Part shown: piece after piece, positions 17,519 to 25,451 of the stretch
How the letters are laid out: the number at the start of each line of letters is the position of its first letter
Position numbering within the stretch: the stretch's first letter is position 1
DNA from: Fumia sp045615345
GTDB taxonomy: Bacteria; Bacillota; Clostridia; Oscillospirales; Ruminococcaceae
Direction: 5' to 3'
Assembly: GCA_045615345.1 (NCBI GenBank)
Contig: JAZLER010000016.1
Location: forward strand, 1 to 64,000
DNA: 64,000 nucleotides
The notes under the pieces: generated by a model
Databases searched by the model: none
The model's input: the letters and a program-made list of their open reading frames with translations, nothing else
Told to the model about the DNA's origin: nothing
Translations under genes and position numbers: made by a program

Positions 17519-18268
17519 ATGTTGTGCGAAGGTAATAATCCTGTTATAAAAATAACCGATGTCCGCCATTTGTCGTGGGAGTCGGGATATTTTGATATTC
17601 CTGAAAGAGAACATTCAGCACTCGCTTTCAGGATGAAAGGGGATGCTGTAATAACCTGCAACGGCATCAGCCATTCGATCACTGCACATGATGTGTTGTA
17701 TATGCCTCAGAATATGCCTTACACCGCCGAGTATGGTGAAACAGAAATATTCGTTATACATTTTTTAGTCGCAACAAACGATAAAAACGCAGAAGTTTAT
17801 AAACTGAGTAACATTGAAGAAATTCACAAACTTTTTTTGCGTACTTTTAAGATATGGAAAGAAAAAGAAACAGGCTATGAGCTTCTTACGATGTCCAACC
17901 TTTATAAGATATTAGGGTGTATTTTGAAAAATCAGGTCAAAGAAGATTTGCCGCCACACTTTTCAAAGGCTGTTTCTTTTATAGATAAAAACTTTAAAGA
18001 TACTGAACTTTCTGTACCCCTCATCTGCAAAAATTCAGGAATTTGTGAAACGGCACTCAGAAACCTTTTTAATAAACATTATGGCAAAACGCCCACAGAT
18101 TACATTAAAGAGCTTCGCATTGATTATGCAAAAAACCTTATATCAAGTGGTGTTTCCATTGAAGAAACCGCCATTCTATGCGGTTTTAACGACTCAAAAT
18201 ATTTTGCAAGAGTTGTTAAAAAAACTTTGGGATGTACCCCGTCCGATTTAAAAAAATTCGGAAAATAA
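17519..18268 (+). CDS. AraC-family regulator of the GH20 operon
   Basis: A 249-residue protein. The N-terminal cupin-like sensor contains the pattern VRHLSWESGYFDIPEREHSALAFR in short pieces that are typical of clostridial sugar-binding AraC proteins, and VLYMPQNMPYTAEYG. The C-terminal domain has two helix-turn-helix motifs ending ETAILCGFNDSKYFARVVKKTLG and CTPSDLKKF. ATG 17519 follows AGAGGTG; GTG 17510 is also in frame but overlaps that site. It is divergent from the GH20/EamA/GH39/SGNH operon, with paired half-sites in between, and is likely its activator and autoregulated. Confidence 0.88.
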   Translation: MLCEGNNPVIKITDVRHLSWESGYFDIPEREHSALAFRMKGDAVITCNGISHSITAHDVLYMPQNMPYTAEYGETEIFVIHFLVATNDKNAEVYKLSNIEEIHKLFLRTFKIWKEKETGYELLTMSNLYKILGCILKNQVKEDLPPHFSKAVSFIDKNFKDTELSVPLICKNSGICETALRNLFNKHYGKTPTDYIKELRIDYAKNLISSGVSIEETAILCGFNDSKYFARVVKKTLGCTPSDLKKFGK

Positions 18269-18288
18269 ATTTATAAATACTTTAACGA

Positions 18289-18319
18289 AAAAGAGGAAAC
18301 TTTAAAAGTTTCCTCTTTT
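18289..18319. terminator. Bidirectional terminator between two convergent AraC genes
   Basis: AAAAGAGGAAACTT and AAGTTTCCTCTTTT pair around TAA. The last codon of the minus-strand AraC gene (stop at 18318) lies inside the stem. Confidence 0.85.
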
Positions 18320-19094
18320 ATATTATCTTTGCATCTTTTACAAGGGAATTTCCCGTCTGGCGTTTGTAAAGTTTTAACATATAACTTACATCACAAAAGC
18401 CTAACATTTCGGCAATTTCTTCTGTACTGTAATTATTCTGATAAAGGCGCTTTGCCTCCTCAAAACGAAGCTCGTTGCGATATTCAACAGGTGTTTTCCC
18501 GAAAAACTCCTTAAACTTTTTCCTGAAATAGCTTTCACTTAAGTTACACTTATCAGCATATTCTTTTATCGGCAGATTTTCATTATAATGTTCTTTTATG
18601 AAAGTTATTGCCTCTTTTAAGAGTATATATTCCTCCGGGGTTTCGGTTTCAGCTAAAATGGAAAGAATTTTAAGCAAATTGATTTTCATTTTCAAAAAAT
18701 CCTTAGGAATTCTTTGGAACCCGTCACAGGCATTTTCAAAAAGTTTCTGTACAGCCTCGGGGTTAAACCCGTCAGATATATGATAAATCTGTAAATCCTT
18801 TTCATCACTGTAAATTTTTGCATTAAACCAGAGAGAATAGTTTTCACATCCGTCAAAAACCTTCATTTTGTAACGGGTATTATCAGGCATAAAAACTATA
18901 TCATTTTTCTTTGCTGTAATTTTTTTGTCGTCCGCTTCGATTTCTATTTTTCCTTTTAATATAAAAAGGATAGCGTTAGTTTTTCTGGGGTGCACACTCG
19001 AATCCTCTTCCCAGTATATGTGCGATATTTTGTGAGCATGAAAATTCTGAACCTCAAAGTCAATACTGCTCAGTTTATAAAGTCCGGCAGAAAT
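18318..19094 (-). CDS. AraC-family regulator, probably with a non-canonical ATT start
   Basis: The first ordinary start in frame is GTG 18995, giving 225 residues. The frame stays open further upstream and encodes ISAGLYKLSSIDFEVQN and FHAHKISHIYWEED, which is the normal N-terminus of the cupin domain of AraC proteins. No ATG, GTG or TTG exists there before the in-frame stop at about 19115. An ATT at 19094 lies six bases after a perfect GGGGGAG, giving 259 codons including the stop. The C-terminal part has both helix-turn-helix units (LSESYFRKKFKEFFG; EIAEMLGFCDVSYMLKLYKRQTG). It follows the DeoR gene by 14 bases, so both may be co-transcribed. Confidence 0.78.
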   Translation of the reverse strand: MSAGLYKLSSIDFEVQNFHAHKISHIYWEEDSSVHPRKTNAILFILKGKIEIEADDKKITAKKNDIVFMPDNTRYKMKVFDGCENYSLWFNAKIYSDEKDLQIYHISDGFNPEAVQKLFENACDGFQRIPKDFLKMKINLLKILSILAETETPEEYILLKEAITFIKEHYNENLPIKEYADKCNLSESYFRKKFKEFFGKTPVEYRNELRFEEAKRLYQNNYSTEEIAEMLGFCDVSYMLKLYKRQTGNSLVKDAKII

Positions 19095-19108
19095 ACGAAT
19101 CTCCCCCT

Positions 19109-19873
19109 TTATTCAGCAATTATGATATTAACTCCCTGTTTATCAAACAAGGTTTTTTCTTTACTGCTCAATGCGCCTGTTGTCACAATACGGTCAGCTG
19201 AATTTATGTCGGCAATTTTCACAAAGGCGTTGCGGTGAAGTTTTGTCCGGTCAGCGGCAACAATAGTGACATCAGCACGCTCCATCATAGTTTTGTCGAC
19301 ACCTGCTTCTTCCCCGTAATAGGTAGAAAAACCATTCTCGACATCGATACCGTCAACCGACAGAATAAGTTTATCAACATGGTATTTTTTAAGTTCTTCG
19401 ATACTTTCGGTTCCGTAAGTAAACTGGTATTTGGCATTCACCTGACCGCCAACGAGCACCACATTGAAATTGGGATTTACCGATGCCTCCAGAGCAACCG
19501 CTATTGAATTGGTAATAATCTTCAAAGGATAATTCTGCGGCAACTCGTGAAACACCATCAGGGTAGTAGTTCCCGCGTTCATCATTATGGTATCATTGGG
19601 CTCAATCATCATTGAAATCTCTTTTGCTATCTTTGTTTTATCCAAATAGTTGGTTTCAAGACGCTGATTGAAATTCATACTGTAGTAAGGTTTGTATGAC
19701 AAAACAGCTCCCCCGTGAGTACGGGAAAGCAACCCTTTGTTTTCCATATCGGCAAGGTCATTTCTTATCGTTACTTCCGAAACCGAAAAGAGTTTCCTAA
19801 GCTCTGTAACCCTGACAGAACCATTTTCCGAAAGTAAATCAAGAATTTGTTGTTTTCTGTCGTCAGCTGTCAT
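19109..19873 (-). CDS. DeoR-family regulator of the ten-gene sugar operon
   Basis: A 254-residue protein with an N-terminal winged helix (RKQQILDLLSENGSVRVTELRKLFSVSEVTIRNDL, given here only as the domain span 4-38 in part) and the DeoR hinge SRTHGGAV. The sensor domain has MNAGTTTLMVFHEL and VVAADRTKLH-type motifs that bind a sugar phosphate. ATG 19873 follows GAGGTGTG; GTG 19885 is less likely. It is divergent from the operon that begins at 20056, and its own promoter carries a TTTTCG element in the spacer, so autoregulation is likely. The effector is probably a phosphorylated intermediate of that pathway. Confidence 0.9.
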   Translation of the reverse strand: MTADDRKQQILDLLSENGSVRVTELRKLFSVSEVTIRNDLADMENKGLLSRTHGGAVLSYKPYYSMNFNQRLETNYLDKTKIAKEISMMIEPNDTIMMNAGTTTLMVFHELPQNYPLKIITNSIAVALEASVNPNFNVVLVGGQVNAKYQFTYGTESIEELKKYHVDKLILSVDGIDVENGFSTYYGEEAGVDKTMMERADVTIVAADRTKLHRNAFVKIADINSADRIVTTGALSSKEKTLFDKQGVNIIIAE

Positions 19874-19901
19874 AACACACCTCACAAATCATATCGATTT
19901 T

Positions 19902-19930
19902 ATTATAACACAAACGAAAACCTTAGTCAA
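19902..19930 (-). promoter_or_regulatory. Promoter of the DeoR gene
   Basis: On the minus strand TTGACT, 17 bases (containing TTTTCG) and TATAAT. The TTTTCG in the spacer is the candidate DeoR half-site. Confidence 0.8.
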
Positions 19931-19976
19931 TTTATTTTCGTTTTGCTTTCGGTTTTTCAAAAAACGAAAATGAAAA
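19911..19976. promoter_or_regulatory. Cluster of CGAAAA boxes, likely DeoR operators
   Basis: Copies of ACGAAAA or its complement occur at 19914-19920, 19935-19943 (TTTTCGTTTT), 19947-19952 (TTTCGG) and 19962-19970 (AAACGAAAA, then TGAAAAC). They lie between the divergent DeoR gene and the sugar operon. The same box is found at the second DeoR locus at 42.1 kb. Confidence 0.6.
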
Positions 19977-19989
19977 CAAAAAATAATTG

Positions 19990-20018
19990 TTGACTTTTTA
20001 TATCAATTATTGTAAAAT
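19990..20018 (+). promoter_or_regulatory. Promoter of the ten-gene sugar operon
   Basis: TTGACT, 17 bases and TAAAAT with a TG just before it. The CGAAAA boxes lie directly upstream; AAAAGGAG before ATG 20056 is the ribosome site. Confidence 0.7.
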
Positions 20019-20055
20019 AAGAGGGTAAAACATTAGTAAAAAAAGGAGTGTATTT

Positions 20056-20757
20056 ATGTACAAGGATTTAAAAATCAAACCTCCCTTTTTTGAGGTAGGT
20101 CCCAAGGCGTTTTTGTATGGTGAAAAAATGCTCGCCCTTGCAAAAGTTATTGATAAAACTGCTATGAAATACGATGTCGATGTAATCGTTACACCGCAGT
20201 ACACTGATATCAAGCTTTTGGCTGACAACACCGAAAGAATTTTAGTTTTCGCTCAGCATATGGATTATCTTCCTGTCGGCAGAGGTTTGGGAAGCGTTTT
20301 GCCCGAAGCGGTAAAAGCTGCAGGTGCTGTGGGTGTTATGCTCAACCACGCTGAAAAACCCATTACAATGGAAGAAATCGACAAAACAATAAAACGCGCT
20401 GACGAAGTGGGACTCGGCACAATAGTTTGTGCAAACACTGTTGAGGATGTAAAAGCTATTGCGAAAATGTCCCCCAACCTTATCGTTGCAGAGCCGACAG
20501 ACCTTATCGGTACAGGTCAGACAAGTGACAGTAACTATGTTATCGAAACCATCAAGACAGTAAGAGAGATAAACCCCGACATTATGGTGCTTCAGGGTGC
20601 AGGTATCTCGAACGGTCAGGATGTTTACAACACAATTAAACTCGGTGCTCAGGCTACAGGTTCCACAAGTGGCATCATCAAGGCAGATGACCCTTATGCA
20701 ATGGTTGAAGAAATGCTTTTCAACTTGAGAAAAGCCTGGGACGAAATAAATGGGTAA
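20056..20757 (+). CDS. Triose-phosphate-isomerase-like sugar phosphate isomerase (archaeal-type TIM fold)
   Basis: A 233-residue single-domain TIM barrel. It is closer in layout to short archaeal TIM than to the usual bacterial enzyme of about 250 residues. The catalytic His is in GVMLNHAEKP, the catalytic Glu in AEPTDLIGTGQ, and the phosphate-binding end is LQGAGISNGQDV with GSTSGIIKA. Being first in a catabolic operon and different from housekeeping TpiA, it may convert a triose or tetrulose phosphate released by one of the two operon aldolases. It overlaps the next gene by 8 bases. Specificity is inferred. Confidence 0.78.
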   Translation: MYKDLKIKPPFFEVGPKAFLYGEKMLALAKVIDKTAMKYDVDVIVTPQYTDIKLLADNTERILVFAQHMDYLPVGRGLGSVLPEAVKAAGAVGVMLNHAEKPITMEEIDKTIKRADEVGLGTIVCANTVEDVKAIAKMSPNLIVAEPTDLIGTGQTSDSNYVIETIKTVREINPDIMVLQGAGISNGQDVYNTIKLGAQATGSTSGIIKADDPYAMVEEMLFNLRKAWDEING

Positions 20758-21355
20758 CGCTATGAAAAGTAAAGCTTTGGAAATGGCAAAGAAAGCATAC
20801 ATAACCGAAAGCGAATGCATTAAGGAAATGCTTGAACACTTCGATGAAGATGTTTTTGGGAAAGCCGTTGAACTTTTAAAAAATGCACCCAGAATCGGTA
20901 CTTCCGGTTGTGGGCACAGTGGAATTATCTGTCAGCATTTTGCACATCTTTTGTGTTGTATTGAGCTTCCGGGAAGATTTATCTCCCCTGCGGAAGCTGT
21001 ACACGGCGGAACAGGTTTTCTGAAAAAGGATGATGTAATGGTTTTTGCTTCCCGTGGTGGCAAGACAAAAGAACTTCTTCCTATCCTGGATATCTGCAAA
21101 GCAAAAGGTGTCAAGGTAATCACAATTACCGAAAATATGGAGTCGCCCTTAGCACTTGGTGCTGATGTTGTGATAAAACAGTATGTAAATCGTGAAACAG
21201 ATAAATATAACTGTCAGGGAACAACTTCCTCGACTTCCCTTGCAGTGATTTTCCATGTACTTCAGACGATGTTAATCGAGGAAACAGATTTCAAAAATGA
21301 GCAGTTTGCTCTGGTTCACCCCGGTGGAGCAGTTGGCGAAAGGCTTAATAAATAA
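20750..21355 (+). CDS. SIS-domain sugar phosphate isomerase (KdsD/GutQ type)
   Basis: A 201-residue protein made of one SIS domain: GTSGCGHSGIICQHFAH, then FASRGGKTKELLPIL, and the C-terminal HPGGAVGERLNK, which is the hallmark of arabinose-5-phosphate-isomerase-like proteins (HPGGALG). The CBS pair of KdsD is absent. Start ATG 20750 overlaps the TIM-like gene; ATG 20762 is an alternative. It probably interconverts ketose and aldose phosphates in the pathway encoded by the operon. Confidence 0.83.
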   Translation: MGNAMKSKALEMAKKAYITESECIKEMLEHFDEDVFGKAVELLKNAPRIGTSGCGHSGIICQHFAHLLCCIELPGRFISPAEAVHGGTGFLKKDDVMVFASRGGKTKELLPILDICKAKGVKVITITENMESPLALGADVVIKQYVNRETDKYNCQGTTSSTSLAVIFHVLQTMLIEETDFKNEQFALVHPGGAVGERLNK

Positions 21356-21375
21356 AATTATTGGAGGAAAATAAA

Positions 21376-21996
21376 ATGGAATTTAAGTTTTTTCAGAAAG
21401 AGTTAGAATTGCAGTCAAGAGGTTGGATCCCCACTTTCCACGATATTTCTAAGGAAATTATCGAAATCGTTGAGGCTTCCGGCGTTAAAAATGGTACAGT
21501 TACTATCGCTTCTCACCATACAACATGTTCTGTTATGGTTCAGGAATGCTCTCACGACATTGATTCCTTCGACCTTGAATACTTACAGCACGACCTTTTA
21601 GACATTATGAGAAAGATGATCCCTGACTATGTAAACGAAGGCGACTACCGTCACCCCGGACCCATCCACTCCAAATTCGGAAGATACGTAAACGAGCCCG
21701 GTGACTTTACTTCTATGAACACTGATGGTCACTTGCGTTCTGTATTCTTTGGCAGAAGCGAAACAATGACAATCAAAGACGGCAAACTTGACGGTGGTGA
21801 ATTCGCTCATGTTTACTTTGTTGACTGGGACCATGTAAGAGCACGCCGCAGACAGGTAAATGTTACAGTTATGGGTATCGGCGAAGCTGAAATCGACAGA
21901 AAATGGAATAACGGCGAAGTTATCAACACTTTGCGTAAATTCACTGACGAAGAAAAAGCTTACGATGTTCACTACGATTTGCAGCAGAAAAGATAA
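21376..21996 (+). CDS. YjbQ-family (UPF0047) protein
   Basis: A 206-residue protein; ATG 21376 follows TTGGAGG. The YjbQ block SHHTTCSVMVQE is present, as are NTDGHLRSVFFGRSETM and the C-terminal RRRQVNVTVMG. E. coli YjbQ has weak thiamine-phosphate-synthase activity, but the real role of the family is open. This copy is about 60 residues longer than the 135-140-residue core family, with an insert DYVNEGDYRHPGP and an extended C-terminus. Its place inside a sugar catabolic operon suggests a metabolic enzyme acting on a phosphorylated intermediate. Confidence 0.8.
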   Translation: MEFKFFQKELELQSRGWIPTFHDISKEIIEIVEASGVKNGTVTIASHHTTCSVMVQECSHDIDSFDLEYLQHDLLDIMRKMIPDYVNEGDYRHPGPIHSKFGRYVNEPGDFTSMNTDGHLRSVFFGRSETMTIKDGKLDGGEFAHVYFVDWDHVRARRRQVNVTVMGIGEAEIDRKWNNGEVINTLRKFTDEEKAYDVHYDLQQKR

Positions 21997-22011
21997 ACTG
22001 GAGGTTTTAAT

Positions 22012-22890
22012 ATGAAACCAGGATTTGTACCCGCTCTCGGTACTCCTTTGGATGAAAATGGTAACCTTCTTGTCGATAGCTTTAAAAAGCAGATAAACGA
22101 CCAGATTGATGCAGGTGCTGTGGGACTTTTAGCGCTCGGCAGTATGGGTAACGAAGCTTTCATTAAAAACTCCGTTTACCCCGACGTTGTAAAAGCAGCA
22201 GTTGAAGCCAACAATAAAAGAGTTCCCCTGTTCGTAGGTGCTATGGATACTTCCATCAGCCGTGTTAAGGACAGACTTTCCGATATTGAGGATTTGGACT
22301 TTGACGGCGTTGTTATTATGGCGCCCTTTTACGCTCCCACTACTCCCGCTATGATGATGAACTTCTTTAAAGGCGTTGCCGCGTCCACAAAGCACGACGT
22401 ACTCGTTTACGACCTGCCCGTTGTGTGCCAGGCTAAAATCACCTACGATATGGTGCTTGAGCTTATAAAGACTGTTCCGAATTTCAAAGGTATCAAATCT
22501 GCAGATACTCAGATGTTCAGAAAGCTTAAACTCAACCCCGACGTTCCAAAAGATTTCATTATGGTGTACTCGGGACTTGACACTTTTGATGTAGCTTACA
22601 AATGGGGCATTGACAACTGTCTTGACGGTATGCTCTCCTGCACACCGAAAAACACAGGCGATATGTTCAAAGCTATGGCAAATGGTGACTATGAAAAGGC
22701 GGCAGAATGCCTTAACAACATAGTTGGTCTGAGAGATTTATTCGTTGCAAATAACCTCTGGCCCTCATTTACCTACGCTATGAACTTGCTCGGTTGTGAA
22801 GGTAACTTCGCACCCGACTATGTGGATTTGGTTACAGAAACTGCAAAAGCAAACGTAACCGCCGAAATGAAACGAATCGGAGAGATTTAG
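22012..22890 (+). CDS. DapA-family class I aldolase (dihydrodipicolinate synthase/N-acetylneuraminate lyase superfamily)
   Basis: A 292-residue TIM barrel with the superfamily Tyr in VYDLPVV and the Schiff-base Lys in KGIKSAD (about residue 162). The glycine-rich carboxylate-binding loop, normally GTTGE, reads GSMGNEA, so the donor carboxylate pocket is retained but altered. Such enzymes cleave or form bonds next to pyruvate. RBS GGAGG; the next gene starts one base after its stop. Within this operon it may split a 2-keto-3-deoxy sugar acid or an amino sugar acid. It is not the biosynthetic DapA by context. Confidence 0.82.
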   Translation: MKPGFVPALGTPLDENGNLLVDSFKKQINDQIDAGAVGLLALGSMGNEAFIKNSVYPDVVKAAVEANNKRVPLFVGAMDTSISRVKDRLSDIEDLDFDGVVIMAPFYAPTTPAMMMNFFKGVAASTKHDVLVYDLPVVCQAKITYDMVLELIKTVPNFKGIKSADTQMFRKLKLNPDVPKDFIMVYSGLDTFDVAYKWGIDNCLDGMLSCTPKNTGDMFKAMANGDYEKAAECLNNIVGLRDLFVANNLWPSFTYAMNLLGCEGNFAPDYVDLVTETAKANVTAEMKRIGEI

Positions 22891-22891
22891 T

Positions 22892-24316
22892 ATGAGTATA
22901 TATCTCGCTGTCGACTTAGGCACAACGGGATGCAGAAGCATTCTGTTTGATAAAACCGATATAATTGCTTCCCATTATGAAGAGTATCCTTTAATCACCC
23001 TGAGCGAAGGATGGGTGGAACAGGACGCAAACCTCTGGTGGGAGCTGACCCTTAAAACAACTCTGAAAGCTATCGAAAAGTCAAAAATTTCCGCAAAGGA
23101 AATTGATGCAGTTTCGATAAGTTCTCAGGGTATTACAGTTGTGCCTGTCGATAAAGATATAAATCCCCTTTGCAATGCACTTACATGGCTTGATACCAGA
23201 GCTGAGGCTGAAACTTTGAAAATCAAAGAAGATTTTGGTGAGAATAAGGTTTTCTCGTTGACGGGAAAACCTGTTCTTGCTGCTTATACCTTGCCAAAGC
23301 TTTTGTGGCTTAAGGAAAATAAGGCTGAAATTTTTGAGAAAGCTTATAAATTCCTTATGCCTCTTGATTTCCTCATTGCAAAATTTACAGGTGTATGTGT
23401 TACCGATTACAGTATGGCATCGGGAACACTTATGTACGACCTTAAAAACTTTTGCTGGAGCGAGGAAATTTTAAACCGATACGGCATCGATAAAGAAAAA
23501 CTGCCAGACCTTTCCTTTGCAGGAGAAAAGGTTGGCGTGGTTTTACCTTCCGTTGCCCGGAAATTAGGTCTTAAAGAAACCTGTGTTGTTTCTGTCGGTG
23601 CACAGGACCAGAAATGTGCAGCCTTTGGTGTCGGACTTAAAAACAATATTATGACTGTGTCTTTAGGTACTGCCGCCGCTATTACAAAATACTGGGACAA
23701 AGCTTATACCGATGAAAACCGTGGTGTAGGCTGGTGTGGGTACACAGGAAACAACTTTGTAACCGAAGGTGTTATAAACACTGCAGGTACCTCACTCAGA
23801 TGGGTGAGAGATACATTTTTTAAAGACGAAGACTACGATGTAATTGACAAAGAAGCAAGTGATGCTTTAAACAGAGGCTCTTCTTTACTTTTTTATCCTT
23901 TCCTTGCAGGTGGTTCTTCTCCTTGTTACTATCCCGAAAGTACGGGTAATTACTATGGTGTTACCCTCGCAACTACAAGAGGAGATTTCGCCCTTGCAAC
24001 TATGGAAGGAATTGCGTTTCAAATAAAAATCATTCTTGAAGCGATGGATGCTTACAAGAATGTCGATACTGTTATTCTTTTTGGCGGTGGAGCTAAAAGT
24101 GATTTCTGGGCACAGCTTATTGCCGATATCACAGGGCTTGAAATTCATATCCCCAAAAGCTCTGAGGCAGCAAGCTATGGTGCTGCAATGCTTGCCGCAA
24201 AAGCTGTTGGAGTTACTTTAAAACCTTTCAAAATAAAGAAAATTTACCACCCTGAAAGAGATTACAGTAAAAAATATTCAGATTACCGGAAGATTGAGAA
24301 AAAATTATGGAGTTAA
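22892..24316 (+). CDS. FGGY-family carbohydrate kinase (xylulokinase-like)
   Basis: A 474-residue two-domain kinase. The ATP-binding Asp-Gly-Thr block is AVDLGTTGCRS near residue 7; the catalytic Asp is in VGAQDQKCAAFG; the second adenosine loop is LFGGGAKSDFWAQLI. Family members phosphorylate ketoses, polyols or gluconate. It lies one base after the DapA-like gene and 4 bases before the NagA-like gene, clearly in one transcript. It is the only kinase of the operon and so probably makes the phosphosugar used by the isomerases. Confidence 0.88.
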   Translation: MSIYLAVDLGTTGCRSILFDKTDIIASHYEEYPLITLSEGWVEQDANLWWELTLKTTLKAIEKSKISAKEIDAVSISSQGITVVPVDKDINPLCNALTWLDTRAEAETLKIKEDFGENKVFSLTGKPVLAAYTLPKLLWLKENKAEIFEKAYKFLMPLDFLIAKFTGVCVTDYSMASGTLMYDLKNFCWSEEILNRYGIDKEKLPDLSFAGEKVGVVLPSVARKLGLKETCVVSVGAQDQKCAAFGVGLKNNIMTVSLGTAAAITKYWDKAYTDENRGVGWCGYTGNNFVTEGVINTAGTSLRWVRDTFFKDEDYDVIDKEASDALNRGSSLLFYPFLAGGSSPCYYPESTGNYYGVTLATTRGDFALATMEGIAFQIKIILEAMDAYKNVDTVILFGGGAKSDFWAQLIADITGLEIHIPKSSEAASYGAAMLAAKAVGVTLKPFKIKKIYHPERDYSKKYSDYRKIEKKLWS

Positions 24317-24320
24317 TACA

Positions 24321-25451
24321 ATGTTAGCTATTATTAATGCCAGAATTATTCTGGAAGACAGAATAATTGAGAACGGTACTTTGCTCATCGAAAACGGGAA
24401 GATTTCCGCTTTCGGGGATAATATTGTAGTTCCCAAAAAGGCAAAACTTTTAGATGCAAAAGGTCATCTTGTGGGCCCCGGCTTTGTTGACATTCACTGT
24501 CATGGTGGAAATGGTGCACGATTTGACAAAGAACCCTTAAAAGCCGCTGAACACTTCCTTAAAAACGGCACTACAACCATCCTTGCCACACTCTATTACG
24601 ATATTACACCCTATGAGTATATCGTGCTCATAAACAAAGTAACTTCTTATCTAAAGGAAGGTAAAGCCAGAAATATCGGTGGTTTTTATATGGAAGGTCC
24701 GTATACAAATGAAAAATACGGTGCCTGCCCTGAAAATAACCGCTGGCGTGGTGAAATAAAACCCGAAGATTATAAAGATGTCATTGAACATGGCGGCAAA
24801 TATGTAAAAGTATGGGCTTTTGCCCCTGAACGAGAAGGCGTTGACCCCTTTATCAGAAAAGCAAAGGAAGTAAACCCTGATGTCGTTTTAAGTGTAGCTC
24901 ACAGTGAAGCCACACCCGAACAGATTAAAAAGTACGATATCACGCTTCTCACACATTGTACCAATGCAACGGGAAGAACTCCCGTTCCTGCAGGTACAAG
25001 AGGATGCGGCCCCGATGAAGCATGTTTTTTAGACGATAATATGTATGCAGAGGTTATCTGCGACTCGGAAGGAATTCATGTAAACCCCGATATGTTAAAG
25101 CTTATCCTTAAAATCAAGGGTAAGGACAAGGTTATACTTATTTCCGACTGTTTTGTAAGCGATGAGCCTTCCCCACCCGAATTTTCACATATTGAAGATT
25201 TGAACTTTGATGCGAATGGTAACCTTTGCGGAAGTAATCTTTCGCTGAACATAGCTTGTCGGAATATGATGAAGCATACAGGCGCTTCTGTAAACGATGT
25301 CTTTTTAATGGCATCAAGAAACCCTGCACGAGTTATCGGTATGGATAACGAAATTGGTACAATTGAAACTGATAAAAAGGCAAATATTGTTATTGTTAAT
25401 GATAATTTTGATGTTAAAAATGTCATTTTAGAAGGTGAAATAATATGTTAA
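24321..25451 (+). CDS. NagA-like amidohydrolase (N-acetyl-sugar-phosphate deacetylase)
   Basis: A 376-residue amidohydrolase. ATG 24321 follows ATGGAG. Metal site: DIHCHGG (HxH), Glu in YMEGPY, His in VAHSEAT, His in LLTHCTNA and the catalytic Asp in ISDCF. NagA removes acetate from GlcNAc-6-phosphate. The order of motifs is complete, but the substrate loop (PAGTRGCGPDE) differs from the usual NagA, so a different N-acyl sugar is possible. The last 7 bases overlap the next gene. Confidence 0.85.
   Translation: MLAIINARIILEDRIIENGTLLIENGKISAFGDNIVVPKKAKLLDAKGHLVGPGFVDIHCHGGNGARFDKEPLKAAEHFLKNGTTTILATLYYDITPYEYIVLINKVTSYLKEGKARNIGGFYMEGPYTNEKYGACPENNRWRGEIKPEDYKDVIEHGGKYVKVWAFAPEREGVDPFIRKAKEVNPDVVLSVAHSEATPEQIKKYDITLLTHCTNATGRTPVPAGTRGCGPDEACFLDDNMYAEVICDSEGIHVNPDMLKLILKIKGKDKVILISDCFVSDEPSPPEFSHIEDLNFDANGNLCGSNLSLNIACRNMMKHTGASVNDVFLMASRNPARVIGMDNEIGTIETDKKANIVIVNDNFDVKNVILEGEIIC

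Noticed and set aside
20242..20820. Minus-strand open frame of 192 codons opposite the TIM-like and SIS genes
   Set aside because: Cys/His-rich random composition and no ribosome site; the plus-strand genes have all family motifs.
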